A stretch of DNA of 64,000 bases from Marinifilum_A sediminis (GTDB lineage: Bacteria > Bacteroidota > Bacteroidia > Bacteroidales > Marinifilaceae): the NCBI GenBank assembly GCA_947496465.1, contig CANMCX010000001.1:496001-560000 (forward strand), in the 5' to 3' direction. The number at the start of each line of letters is the position of its first letter. The stretch's first letter is position 1. The notes below the pieces were generated by a model. That model did not search any database, was not told the origin of the DNA, and worked only from the letters and a program-made list of their open reading frames with translations. This document shows positions 19,036-27,312 of the stretch, piece by piece. Position numbers and translations under genes: made by a program.

Positions 19036-19043
19036 TATATTTG
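19036..19043 (+). promoter_or_regulatory. Putative -7 promoter element for DUF6787-hemF transcript
   Basis: TATATTTG, 29 bases before the ATG at 19073. Matches TAnnTTTG. Confidence 0.5.
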
Positions 19044-19072
19044 TTTATTCAAAACAATTCTAAATAAAATAC

Positions 19073-19390
19073 ATGATTGAAAAGCTTAAAAAACGTTGGG
19101 GTATTACTTCTAACATCCAGTTAATTTTAATTCTCATCGTATTCTCAATAACCGGTAGTCTTTCGGTAATGGTTCGAAATCCAATTTTTGACTATTTCTC
19201 TATAGGATCAGATACCAATATTCTACTTCGCATACTTTTAAGTATTCTAATTATTACACCTACATATCAGGTTTTACTTTTGATTGTAGGAACTGTATTT
19301 GGACAGTTTAGATTCTTTTGGAACTTTGAGAAAAAGATGATTAGCCGATTCTCCAGAAAAAAGAACAAACCAGTAAACGAAACTCTATAA
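19073..19390 (+). CDS. DUF6787-like small membrane protein
   Basis: A 105-residue protein with two or three transmembrane segments (IQLILILIVFSITGSL, LLRILLSILIITPTYQVLLLIVG) and the phrase GQFRFFWNFEKKM just after the last helix. This is typical of the short Bacteroidota DUF6787 family, whose function is unknown. It ends 20 bases before hemF and probably shares its transcript, which may point to a role tied to haem synthesis or only to convenience. The family assignment is from memory of the pattern. Confidence 0.7.
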   Translation: MIEKLKKRWGITSNIQLILILIVFSITGSLSVMVRNPIFDYFSIGSDTNILLRILLSILIITPTYQVLLLIVGTVFGQFRFFWNFEKKMISRFSRKKNKPVNETL

Positions 19391-19410
19391 TTATACCTCA
19401 CGATAAGTCT

Positions 19411-20310
19411 ATGAACAAAGAACAAATTGCAGATAGATTCAAAGAACTTCAAGACCGAATATGCAAAGTTTTGGAAAATACAGATGGTAAATCTAAATTC
19501 CAGGAAGACAAATGGGAACGTGAAGGTGGCGGAGGAGGTCGCAGTAGGGTAATTAAAAATGGAAATATCATTGAAAAAGGTGGTGTTCAGTTTTCTGCTG
19601 TTCATGGCATATTACCAGATAAAATAAAAGACAAACTAAAACTTAGTAATGAGAATTTCTTTGCTACAGGTGTCTCTTTAATTATGCATCCTGAGAATCC
19701 GCATGTGCCAATTGTTCATATGAATGTTCGTTACTTTGAATTAGAAGATGGAACTTTTTGGTTTGGCGGAGGAATTGATCTTACCCCAATTTATATAGAT
19801 AAAGAGGAAGCCAAAGAATTCCATACGAAATTAAAAGAGGTTTGTGATCGTCATCATCCTGAATTCTACAATAAATTTAAGCCTTGGGCTGATGATTATT
19901 TCTACCTACCGTTTAGAGAAGAAACTCGTGGTATTGGAGGTATATTCTTCGATCATTTGAATGGTGCTAATGGCATGAGTAAAGAAGAACTTTTTAGTTT
20001 TGTGATGGATGTTGGTAATTTATTTGCACCTCTTTATTGTCATATCATAACTAAAAATGCGAACAAAGCATACTCTGAACAGGAAAAAGATTGGCAATTG
20101 CATCGTCGTGGACGATATGTAGAATTTAATTTGGTGCTGGACAAAGGCACTAAGTTTGGATTGGACACCAATGGAAGAACAGAATCCATTTTGGTAAGCA
20201 TGCCTCCAGAAGTAAAGTGGACCTATCAATATGAAATCAAAGAAGGCTCAAAAGAAGAAGAAACAATCCAACTGCTAAAGAAAGGAATCAATTGGAAAGA
20301 ACAAATCTGA
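19411..20310 (+). CDS. hemF: Oxygen-dependent coproporphyrinogen III oxidase
   Basis: Uses O2 to decarboxylate two propionates of coproporphyrinogen III, giving protoporphyrinogen IX. The 299-residue cytoplasmic protein carries MHPENPHVPIVHMNVRYFEL, WFGGGIDLTPIY, FFDHLNG and RRGRYVEFNLVLDKGTKFGL, all conserved in HemF. Presence of the oxygen-dependent enzyme rather than HemN at this site implies haem synthesis under oxic conditions. A hairpin-T terminator separates it from hemH 98 bases downstream, so the two may be partly uncoupled. Confidence 0.96.
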   Translation: MNKEQIADRFKELQDRICKVLENTDGKSKFQEDKWEREGGGGGRSRVIKNGNIIEKGGVQFSAVHGILPDKIKDKLKLSNENFFATGVSLIMHPENPHVPIVHMNVRYFELEDGTFWFGGGIDLTPIYIDKEEAKEFHTKLKEVCDRHHPEFYNKFKPWADDYFYLPFREETRGIGGIFFDHLNGANGMSKEELFSFVMDVGNLFAPLYCHIITKNANKAYSEQEKDWQLHRRGRYVEFNLVLDKGTKFGLDTNGRTESILVSMPPEVKWTYQYEIKEGSKEEETIQLLKKGINWKEQI

Positions 20311-20356
20311 TTTCCATTTGTTGTATCATATAGCAGAAAAAATATTAATTTAACAG

Positions 20357-20384
20357 AGGAAACAGGTACTATTGTTTCCTTTTT
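20357..20384 (+). terminator. Terminator between hemF and hemH
   Basis: AGGAAACA...TGTTTCCT stem with a short loop followed by TTTTT. Confidence 0.7.
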
Positions 20385-20408
20385 AATTTCGATCGAATAG
20401 CTATTACT

Positions 20409-21419
20409 ATGCCTAAAAAAACTACTGTTCTTCTTCTAAACCTGGGAACACCTAAAAGTCCCAGTGTTTCAAATGTTCGCACCTATCTTTTCGAGTTTTT
20501 AAACGATCGTAGGGTTATTGATATCCCTTGGTTGCTTCGTAAAATTTTAGTAAACCTGATTATTGTTCCTTTTCGAGCAAAGGGATCATCGAAAATATAC
20601 AAGCAATTGTGGACTAAAGAGGGCTCACCTTTGATGATTTATGGTGAAAAGGTAAAGACATTACTGCAAAAAGAATTAGATGAAAACTATACTGTAGAAT
20701 TGGCAATGCGCTATCAGGAACCATCAATGAAAAAGGTTTTAGAAAAAATAAGATTAGACATGCCTGCCAAATTGGTCATTTTACCAATGTATCCTCAATA
20801 TGCTTCATCAACCACTGGCTCGACTTACGAGAAAGCTATGGATATTATTAAAAGTTGGGAGGTTATTCCAGAGATTAAATTTGTAAATCAGTTTTTCGAT
20901 CACGAAGGTTATTTGGATACAATTGCTGACAATGCCAACAAGCATGATTTAACTGAATTTGACCATTTTGTATTCTCATATCATGGCTTACCCATTAGGC
21001 AAATAAACAAGGTTCATCCTCAGCTCGATTGTCATACCTGCAATTGCCATAAAAAATTTAAACCTGAAACGGACTATTTTTGCTATAAATCTACCTGTTT
21101 TGAAACAAGCAGATTACTGGCTGAAAAACTCAATATTCCAAAAGACAAGTACACGGTTGCCTTCCAATCGCGATTGGATAAAAATTGGCTGGAACCATTC
21201 TCGGATAAAGTAGTTGAAGAGCTGCCTAAAAAAGGAGCTAAAAAACTAATGGTATTCAGCCCTGCATTTGTAGCAGATTGTTTGGAAACAACCATTGAAA
21301 TAGGAATGGAATATGCTGAAATATTTGAAGAAAATGGTGGTGAAAAATTGGTATTGGTGGAAAGTTTAAACGATCATCCAAAATGGATAGCAACACTTAA
21401 AGATCTTGTTCTAAACTAA
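20409..21419 (+). CDS. hemH: Ferrochelatase with Cys-rich insert
   Basis: Inserts Fe(II) into protoporphyrin IX to give protohaem, completing the pathway served by the adjacent hemF. The 336-residue protein has the family blocks LLLNLGTPKSP, RYQEPSM and LPMYPQYASSTTGS, the catalytic His192 in FSYHGLP and ADCLETTIEI with the conserved Glu293. Directly after His192 lies a Cys-rich segment with Cys208, Cys211, Cys213, Cys225 and Cys230 (DCHTCNCHKKF and FCYKSTC) that could bind an iron-sulfur cluster or another metal. The protein is probably soluble or peripheral at the inner membrane. Confidence 0.95.
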   Translation: MPKKTTVLLLNLGTPKSPSVSNVRTYLFEFLNDRRVIDIPWLLRKILVNLIIVPFRAKGSSKIYKQLWTKEGSPLMIYGEKVKTLLQKELDENYTVELAMRYQEPSMKKVLEKIRLDMPAKLVILPMYPQYASSTTGSTYEKAMDIIKSWEVIPEIKFVNQFFDHEGYLDTIADNANKHDLTEFDHFVFSYHGLPIRQINKVHPQLDCHTCNCHKKFKPETDYFCYKSTCFETSRLLAEKLNIPKDKYTVAFQSRLDKNWLEPFSDKVVEELPKKGAKKLMVFSPAFVADCLETTIEIGMEYAEIFEENGGEKLVLVESLNDHPKWIATLKDLVLN

Positions 21420-21431
21420 ATCAGTATTCAA

Positions 21432-21560
21432 ACCACTTGAGCAGTGTTACCCAAACATCTTGGGAAATACTGCCCAAACATCTTGAGTAGTGTTACCCGA
21501 GCTACTTGGGAAGTAGTACCCAAACATTTTGGGAAGTATCCCCCAATCAACTTGAGTAGA
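21432..21560. repeat. 23-bp hairpin tandem array B
   Basis: Five full units start at 21432, 21455, 21478, 21501 and 21524, with a partial sixth at 21547. Consensus is roughly ACATCTTGGGAAGTRTTACCCAA. Each full unit holds an inverted repeat, TTGGG and CCCAA around 8 bases, perfect in units 2, 4 and 5 and weaker in 1 and 3. The array fills nearly all of the gap between the convergent hemH and trmO genes, where no ordinary terminator is visible, and ends at the trmO stop codon. Confidence 0.85.
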
Positions 21561-22058
21561 TTACTTTTTCTTTTCTAAGAATCTTCTATCTGATTTAATC
21601 TTATAATTCTTTTCTTTCCATGTTTCATCCAACCAACCTGAAACTGCATCTGGTCTGTTGTCGAACTTGGAAAAGAATGGTTTGATATCAAGCAATGGTG
21701 TTCCATCTAAAATATCAACATCCTCAACATGCAGAATATTGTCTTCAATACCAACAAGCCTTACAGTTGACATCCCAATTGCATTCGGACGACGTGGAGC
21801 TCTAGTGGCAAACAATCCATGTATAACATCATCCATAAAAGGTTTTACCTGTAAATCGTATCCATTCGATTCATGCAAATGATACAGCAAAATAACATGA
21901 GAGAAAGATTCCAGGTCCATTAATCCTTCCACATATTCAGGATTGAGCTCAACCTTTGCTTTTATACCCGTTGCACTTAAAGGCTGAATTGGCATCCCCT
22001 CACGAGAAAGGTGCGGCGTACGAATTGTTCCTATTGGCTTAAAAGTTATTTCTGTCAT
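21561..22058 (-). CDS. trmO: TrmO-type tRNA N6-threonylcarbamoyladenosine methyltransferase
   Basis: A 165-residue protein of the UPF0066/TsaA (VirR-like) family. E. coli TrmO uses SAM to add an N6-methyl to t6A37 of certain tRNAs. The hallmarks are the N-terminal FKPIGTIRTPH and the central motif FATRAPRRPNAIGMSTVRLVGIE. ILDGTPLLDIKPFFSKFDNR completes the fold. It is shorter than E. coli TrmO because the C-terminal domain is missing, as in many family members, so the function is probable but not certain. An internal terminator of the upstream aspA gene suggests independent transcription. Confidence 0.85.
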   Translation of the reverse strand: MTEITFKPIGTIRTPHLSREGMPIQPLSATGIKAKVELNPEYVEGLMDLESFSHVILLYHLHESNGYDLQVKPFMDDVIHGLFATRAPRRPNAIGMSTVRLVGIEDNILHVEDVDILDGTPLLDIKPFFSKFDNRPDAVSGWLDETWKEKNYKIKSDRRFLEKKK

Positions 22059-22102
22059 GTCATAGATTTCTGATCAGATAAATTTAATAATATTCCACAA
22101 AA

Positions 22103-22141
22103 TAAAAGAGGTTGACCTCGATAAACGAAGCAACCTCTTTA
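22103..22141 (-). terminator. Terminator after aspA (minus strand)
   Basis: AAAGAGGTTG...CAACCTCTTT long hairpin on the minus strand, followed by TATTTT. Confidence 0.8.
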
Positions 22142-22176
22142 GTGCGCCAAGAACTCTTATGATAGAGTATTGTTAT

Positions 22177-23583
22177 TTAAGCCTTCACAAACTTTTGAGG
22201 CTTGATCATTCTTTCAGGAGAAAGAATTTCGTCTAACTTCTCCTTACTCAATAATCCTTCTTCAAGAATTAAATCGTAAACACTTCTGTTTTCTGCCAAA
22301 GCTCTTTTAGCAATACGAGAAGAAGCTTCATATCCTAATGTTGGATTAACAGCTGTTACAATTCCGATGCTGTTTAATACCATTTCTTTACAATGTTCTT
22401 CGTTAGCAGTAATTCCTTCAATGCAACGCTCTTTTAATGTTGCCATTCCATTCTCCAACATTTCCATTGATTCAAGAATCGCACGAACCAATACAGGCTC
22501 CATTACATTCAACTGCAATTGTCCTGCTTCTGCAGCAAATGTAACAGTCAAATCATTACCAATAACTTTATATGCAATCTGATTTACAACCTCAGGAATT
22601 ACAGGATTTACTTTTCCTGGCATGATAGATGATCCTGGTTGCATTTTTGGCAAGTTAATTTCGTTGAATCCACAACGAGGACCAGAAGAAAGCAAACGTA
22701 AATCGTTACAAATTTTCGACAATTTAACTGCCAAACGCTTAACTGCTGATGAATACATTACATATGATCCTGTATCTGGAGTTGCTTCAATCAAGTTACC
22801 AGCTAAAACAATATCCAGGTTGGTGATATCACGCAAGTGTTTCACACACTTATCTGAATATTCAGGCTCTGAGTTGATACCAGTTCCAATTGCAGTTGCT
22901 CCCATATTTACTTCAAGGAACAATTTAGCATTCTGATTCAATCTCTCAATTTCCTCTTCAAGTGTTACAGCCCAAGCTTCAAACTCTTGTCCTAAGGTCA
23001 TTGGAACCGCATCCTGAAGTTGAGTTCTACCCATCTTCAAAACATCCTTGAATTCTTCTCCTTTAGCGCGGAATGCTTCAATTAGGCTTTTTAATCCAGC
23101 AACTAAATCCTCATTCATCAAAATCAATGCAATTTTAATTCCTGTTGGATATGCATCATTTGTTGATTGAGATAAATTAACGTGATTATTTGGATGACAA
23201 TGATCGTACTCTCCTTTTTGGTAACCCAAAATTTCCAATCCTCGGTTAGCAATAACCTCGTTCACATTCATATTGGTAGAAGTACCTGCTCCACCTTGAA
23301 TCATATCAACTGGAAAATTCTCGTGAAATTTACCATCAATAATCTCTTCACAAGCTTTAAGAATAGCATCGGTTGTATCTGTAGCCATCAAACCAAGCTC
23401 GTTATTCGCTTTGGCTGCGGCCCATTTCACCATTGTTAAACCTTTAATAAACTTAGGGTAAGCACTAAGTTTAACTCCGCAAATATTGAAATTTTCAATT
23501 GCTCGTAAAGTTTGAATACCGTAATAAGCCTCTTCAGGAACTTCTTTGTATCCAATTAGGTCGTGCTCAGTTCTTGTTTTCAT
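22177..23583 (-). CDS. aspA: Aspartate ammonia-lyase
   Basis: Reversibly deaminates L-aspartate to fumarate and ammonia in the cytoplasm, feeding fumarate respiration or nitrogen balance. The 468-residue protein starts TRTEHDLIGYKEVPEEAYYGIQTLRA, the aspartase N-terminus. It has QGGAGTSTNMNVNEVIANR and the fumarase/aspartase signature loop GSSIMPGKVNPVIPE with its catalytic Ser. The combination of YYGIQTLRA and SSIMPGKVNP favours aspartase over class II fumarase. Monocistronic, with its own promoter-like element and terminator. Confidence 0.95.
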   Translation of the reverse strand: MKTRTEHDLIGYKEVPEEAYYGIQTLRAIENFNICGVKLSAYPKFIKGLTMVKWAAAKANNELGLMATDTTDAILKACEEIIDGKFHENFPVDMIQGGAGTSTNMNVNEVIANRGLEILGYQKGEYDHCHPNNHVNLSQSTNDAYPTGIKIALILMNEDLVAGLKSLIEAFRAKGEEFKDVLKMGRTQLQDAVPMTLGQEFEAWAVTLEEEIERLNQNAKLFLEVNMGATAIGTGINSEPEYSDKCVKHLRDITNLDIVLAGNLIEATPDTGSYVMYSSAVKRLAVKLSKICNDLRLLSSGPRCGFNEINLPKMQPGSSIMPGKVNPVIPEVVNQIAYKVIGNDLTVTFAAEAGQLQLNVMEPVLVRAILESMEMLENGMATLKERCIEGITANEEHCKEMVLNSIGIVTAVNPTLGYEASSRIAKRALAENRSVYDLILEEGLLSKEKLDEILSPERMIKPQKFVKA

Positions 23584-23688
23584 TGTGTGATTATACTTTT
23601 TGCCTGACTCCTTAGTAAATTTTGAAATATCCCCTTTTCAAAATTTAAGAATGCCATTGCATGAATAATTTGTGTTTGTTTGTGGGAA

Positions 23689-23696
23689 CAAATGTA
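23689..23696 (-). promoter_or_regulatory. Putative -7 promoter element for aspA
   Basis: Minus strand TACATTTG matches TAnnTTTG, with a predicted leader of about 100 bases. No clear -33. Confidence 0.4.
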
Positions 23697-23851
23697 TAAG
23701 AAGAAAGATTTTTTACCGAAGAAAAAAGTAAAAATTAGCACTTACCATAACCATTCACTCAAACAGCTATTAATCTACATGTTACACATATAAAAACAAC
23801 AAAAACAAGAACCTAACATGTATGTTTTTCAACAGAAAACAAACGTTTCCG

Positions 23852-23879
23852 TAAAAAACCTGATCAGAAAATTCTGATC
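23852..23879 (-). terminator. Terminator after DUF4494 gene (minus strand)
   Basis: Perfect inverted repeat GATCAGAA-TT-TTCTGATC starting at the stop codon, followed by AGGTTTTTT on the minus strand. Confidence 0.8.
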
Positions 23880-24388
23880 TATTCAAATTCATTTTCATTC
23901 GGCTCAATTTCCGAAATTGGTTTTAAGTTTTCTGGAATCTCTTCGTTAACTTCATCTGTAAAAAATGGGAAAACATCCATGATTGGACTTTCCGTAATTG
24001 CGGGAATCTCGAAAGGTACAATCATATCGCTTAAACAGTCTTCCAAAAACTCATAAGCTTCTTTTACATTGTTCGCTTCAGCCAACATATATTGGTTTGC
24101 CTTCTTCTCTTTTCCTGATGCTTCATCAACATCTACAAAACTAACTTTTGCTTTATACCAGCGATCTCCATTTTCGTTTGGATACAATTCTACAACATTA
24201 GATTTACTAATATTGGTAACATTAAATTCACCACTTATCATTTGCTCCAATTCTTTGTGAATTCTCGCTTCAGCTTCGGTAAACGACATTGCATCTACCA
24301 AATATGGCTCAGATACTTTCTTTTCTTTACCCGATACTTCGTCAATTTTAACATATTTTACTTTGCACTCGAACCAATTATTTGTCAT
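23879..24388 (-). CDS. DUF4494 domain protein
   Basis: A 169-residue soluble protein from the preferred start at 24388. It contains two tandem, related segments: WFECKVKYVKIDEVSGKEKKV (about residues 4-24) and WYKAKVSFVDVDEASGKEKKA (about 78-98), typical of DUF4494 in Bacteroidota. Function is unknown. The frame stays open to 24421, but that upstream Met falls inside a TATCTTTG -7-like element and would lie upstream of the transcription start, so MTNNWFECK is chosen. Confidence 0.85.
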   Translation of the reverse strand: MTNNWFECKVKYVKIDEVSGKEKKVSEPYLVDAMSFTEAEARIHKELEQMISGEFNVTNISKSNVVELYPNENGDRWYKAKVSFVDVDEASGKEKKANQYMLAEANNVKEAYEFLEDCLSDMIVPFEIPAITESPIMDVFPFFTDEVNEEIPENLKPISEIEPNENEFE

Positions 24389-24418
24389 GATATAGATGTT
24401 TAAATTTTTAAAGGATAA

Positions 24419-24426
24419 CAAAGATA
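24419..24426 (-). promoter_or_regulatory. Putative -7 promoter element for DUF4494 gene
   Basis: Minus strand TATCTTTG, 30 bases before the chosen ATG. Fits TAnnTTTG and argues against the upstream Met. Confidence 0.5.
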
Positions 24427-24449
24427 AAGGATTTGAAATCCTATGAAAA

Positions 24450-24475
24450 TAAATAAGGTCGACAAAATGCCGACC
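24450..24475 (-). terminator. Terminator after GH92 gene (minus strand)
   Basis: Minus strand GGTCGGCA-TTT-TGTCGACC followed by TTATTTTC. Confidence 0.7.
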
Positions 24476-24538
24476 CTATCCTCTATTTTCTTTTACTATG
24501 TATTATTCAGGATTTTACACCCTATATTTAAATGGTTG

Positions 24539-26713
24539 TTATTTTACTCCCCAACTTTTATTTGGCAACTCTCCCATTTCCAATTCAATAGTTGCTCCAT
24601 TCATCAAATCTTCATGTGTAAACCATGGTTTTTCAAGTACTTTACCATTTAGCTTGGCAGATTGAATGTATTTATTTCGTTTCGAACAATTGTTCGCAAT
24701 CATGGTAAAGCTTTTACCGTTTTCTAAATTGATCTTTACTTTCTCGAAAAGAGGGCTTGTAATTGTATAAACAGGCAAACCTGGAGTCACAGGATAAAAT
24801 CCCATTGAAGTAAATACAACAAATGCTGTCATTCCTCCACCATCTTCATCACCTGGAATTCCAAAAATATTATCCTTAAACCAAACATCTAGCAAAAAGC
24901 GAGTCCACTTCTGTGTTTTCCATGGTGAATTGGTATAATTGAACAAATATGGAATGTGAAAACTTGGTTCATTACCCATTGAAAACTGCCCTACTAATCC
25001 AGTAGCATCAGGTAGTTTTGCCCAAAATTCAAACTTACTACGACCTAAATCTTCACGAAACATTTGGTCCAAATTGGCTTCAAACTGTGAAGTTCCTCCC
25101 ATTAATGAGATCAATCCTTCAACATCATGTTGTGTTTGCCACAAGTAGGTCCAACCATTATTCTCATCGTAATACGATCTGGCTCCCATACCACCATCAA
25201 ATTTTGGATCAATATCAATCCATTTGCCATTCCCGTCTTTAGGCAAGAACATTTTCTTTTCAGGGTGCCATAAATTGATGTAATTCTTTGCACGAGGAAT
25301 ATACTTCTCGTAAACTTTATCCTGTTTAAGCTCTTTTGCCATTTCAGCCAAAGCCCAATCATCGTAAGAATGTCCCAATGTAATAGCTACAGCCTGTCTG
25401 TTTTCAAAAGAATGTACTCTGGAGCATGGTTCTTTTTCACCTTCCTTAATAGCAGGGTAAAATCCTTCTCTATGATAGAAATCATCCAACTCACACTTCT
25501 CACCATTTCTCCATGGCAACATGGTTGCTTCTTCCGCATTTTTCAGCATTCCTTCAAATGCCTTATCTACATCAAAATTTCGTATTCCTTTCTGATAAGC
25601 ATCCCAAAATGTAATGGAAGAATGGAATCCATTCATACATGCATGATCACCATATATTACCGGAAATTGTGGAACCCAACCACTTTGCTTATACATATCA
25701 ACGTAAGATTGCAACATATCGGCTTCCACATCTGGCTGCAAAATCATTCTTAATGGATGCTGAGCTAAATAAGTATCCCAAACCCAATCATCAACATAAA
25801 ATGGGCGTTCTCCTTTGTGAATCTTATTGTCAAAACCACTAAAATACTTTCCTCCTTCTGAGATATTCGTCATTCTCTCGTAACAACGATACAAAGAAGT
25901 ATAAAAACTTCGTTTTTGAGCTTCAGTTCCTCCTTCTACTTCAATCTGATTAATAACTTTACTCCAGGCTAGTTCCCCTTTGGCTTGTAATTCCTCAAAT
26001 GATACATTAATTAACTCAGCCTCATAATTTAATTTGGCTTGATTAACACTAATAAAAGAGGTCGCATACTTTAATTCTACTTCAGACTCAGAATTTTCAG
26101 CATAACTTGCCAATAACTTATCATCTTCCAATTCAAACACAGGTTTCCCTGATAAAGTGGCGTACAAGTATATTTTTACATTATCAAATGTTTCTAAACC
26201 TGTTATAACATTCTTTTCTGTTTGAAAATTACCATTCTTAAAATAGTGATCGAAATGAAGGTTCTTTTTTACTCCATTAGGATAGATAAATCTGAATATT
26301 CCTGTTTTTTCTCCAACTGTATATTCTACTTTTGCTTCAATATCTATCAACTGTGTTGAATAATACCAAGGTCTGGTAACTTCCAGATCGTGATCGTAGG
26401 TCAACCTTTCATTCCATTTTTCTGCATTCACATCTCCTACTGATGGTTTTACTGAAAAAGCACTAGCTATTCGATGAGAAACTACATTTAATGGAAATTT
26501 TGAAATCTGATCATCCAAATAATCCTTCCTATCAGGATACATTCTTGTCATTTGATTAGGCAACTGAACTGTGGGTCTGGTGGGCTGTAATATATGACCA
26601 ACATTCCCAATAGTAGGATCTACAAAACCCAACGCTGAACTTTCTTCCTTCTTAATAGAACATGAACTAAAAAAAATAAGTCCAATAAAAGAGGTTAGTA
26701 CAAATAGTCTCAT
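24539..26713 (-). CDS. GH92 family alpha-mannosidase lipoprotein
   Basis: A 724-residue glycoside hydrolase of family GH92, which holds calcium-dependent exo-acting alpha-mannosidases (mostly alpha-1,2). The N-terminal signal ends in FFSSCS, a lipobox, so the enzyme is probably a surface or periplasmic lipoprotein. Family marks are LGFVDPTIGNVGHI at the mature N-terminus, VDDWVWDTYLAQHPLRMI, GDHACMNGFHSSITFWDAY, GNEPSFHIPYLFNY (candidate general-acid Glu) and GIPGDEDGGGMTAFVVF (the Asp pair region), then FYPVTPGLPVYTI. There are no SusC/SusD partners nearby, so it is not in a polysaccharide utilisation locus. It probably trims mannosides from imported or host glycans. Confidence 0.92.
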   Translation of the reverse strand: MRLFVLTSFIGLIFFSSCSIKKEESSALGFVDPTIGNVGHILQPTRPTVQLPNQMTRMYPDRKDYLDDQISKFPLNVVSHRIASAFSVKPSVGDVNAEKWNERLTYDHDLEVTRPWYYSTQLIDIEAKVEYTVGEKTGIFRFIYPNGVKKNLHFDHYFKNGNFQTEKNVITGLETFDNVKIYLYATLSGKPVFELEDDKLLASYAENSESEVELKYATSFISVNQAKLNYEAELINVSFEELQAKGELAWSKVINQIEVEGGTEAQKRSFYTSLYRCYERMTNISEGGKYFSGFDNKIHKGERPFYVDDWVWDTYLAQHPLRMILQPDVEADMLQSYVDMYKQSGWVPQFPVIYGDHACMNGFHSSITFWDAYQKGIRNFDVDKAFEGMLKNAEEATMLPWRNGEKCELDDFYHREGFYPAIKEGEKEPCSRVHSFENRQAVAITLGHSYDDWALAEMAKELKQDKVYEKYIPRAKNYINLWHPEKKMFLPKDGNGKWIDIDPKFDGGMGARSYYDENNGWTYLWQTQHDVEGLISLMGGTSQFEANLDQMFREDLGRSKFEFWAKLPDATGLVGQFSMGNEPSFHIPYLFNYTNSPWKTQKWTRFLLDVWFKDNIFGIPGDEDGGGMTAFVVFTSMGFYPVTPGLPVYTITSPLFEKVKINLENGKSFTMIANNCSKRNKYIQSAKLNGKVLEKPWFTHEDLMNGATIELEMGELPNKSWGVK

Positions 26714-26884
26714 TCGATAAAAATCTAATTATTAATTCGGCAACTAATATAAAGGGAGTAGATTAACAAGAGGGTTAATGTTAGATTAACAAGTGTTTTT
26801 TTTATAAAAACTTTGATAATTCATCAAATTAATCACCAATGAATCGAAATCATCATGATTTAGAAAGAGAAAATTAAGGATATG

Positions 26885-26920
26885 AAAAAAGGGGAAACAA
26901 TTTTCATTGTTTCCCCTTTT
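26885..26920 (-). terminator. Terminator after first tRNA-Met copy
   Basis: Minus strand AAAGGGGAAACAAT...ATTGTTTCCCC hairpin followed by a T-run, right after the tRNA 3' end. Confidence 0.85.
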
Positions 26921-26922
26921 AG

Positions 26923-26996
26923 TAGCGAGAGGCGGGCTTGAACCGCCGACCTCGTGATTATGAATCACGCGCTCTAACCAGCTGAGCTACCTCGCC
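26923..26996 (-). tRNA. tRNA-Met (anticodon CAT), copy 1
   Basis: A 74-nt cloverleaf without encoded CCA: acceptor GGCGAGG/TCTCGCT with A73, D-arm GCTC-AGCTGGTTA-GAGC, anticodon loop TTCATAA, T-arm GGCGG-TTCAAGC-CCGCC. Anticodon CAT fits elongator tRNA-Met or lysidine-modified tRNA-Ile. The acceptor has G4-C69 and A5-U68, not the C4-G69/C5-G68 pairs recognised by TilS in E. coli tRNA-Ile2, and it lacks the initiator C1 mismatch. Elongator Met is therefore favoured. Confidence 0.93.
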
Positions 26997-27015
26997 GTTT
27001 TGCTTGATTGCGGTG

Positions 27016-27023
27016 CAAATATA
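27016..27023 (-). promoter_or_regulatory. Putative promoter of tRNA-Met copy 1
   Basis: Minus strand TATATTTG, within a block conserved upstream of both tRNA copies. Confidence 0.55.
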
Positions 27024-27174
27024 GAATCCTTTTTTGTTTAAAAAAAATCTTTTTTCTGAAAAAAAACAATCATTCCAAGCTGTGCTCATTAAACTATCTG
27101 TTATACAGAAATGTTACGCATTAAAAAAAATATTAAAATATTTTTAAAGATAAAGTTGTTCCAATTTCGAGCAT

Positions 27175-27210
27175 AAAAAAAGGGAAACAATTTTCACTGT
27201 TTCCCTTTTT
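27175..27210 (-). terminator. Terminator after second tRNA-Met copy
   Basis: AAAGGGAAACA...TGTTTCCCTTT hairpin on the minus strand followed by a T-run. Nearly the same as the terminator after copy 1. Confidence 0.85.
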
Positions 27211-27213
27211 TAG

Positions 27214-27287
27214 TAGCGAGAGGCGGGCTTGAACCGCCGACCTCGTGATTATGAATCACGCGCTCTAACCAGCTGAGCTACCTCGCC
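27214..27287 (-). tRNA. tRNA-Met (anticodon CAT), copy 2
   Basis: Identical in all 74 positions to the copy at 26923-26996, with the same cloverleaf and CAT anticodon. It is a tandem duplicate with its own promoter and terminator. Confidence 0.93.
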
Positions 27288-27304
27288 GTTTTTCTAATGC
27301 GGTG

Positions 27305-27312
27305 CAAATATA
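27305..27312 (-). promoter_or_regulatory. Putative promoter of tRNA-Met copy 2
   Basis: Minus strand TATATTTG in a block matching that upstream of copy 1 (GCGGTGCAAATATAGAATCC on the plus strand). Confidence 0.55.

Noticed and set aside
21432..21560. CRISPR array
   Set aside because: Units are contiguous with no spacers, the units themselves vary, and no cas genes are present in the window.
26923..27287. Genomic island integration site at tRNAs
   Set aside because: No integrase, no att-like direct repeat outside the cassette duplication, and ordinary genes on both sides.
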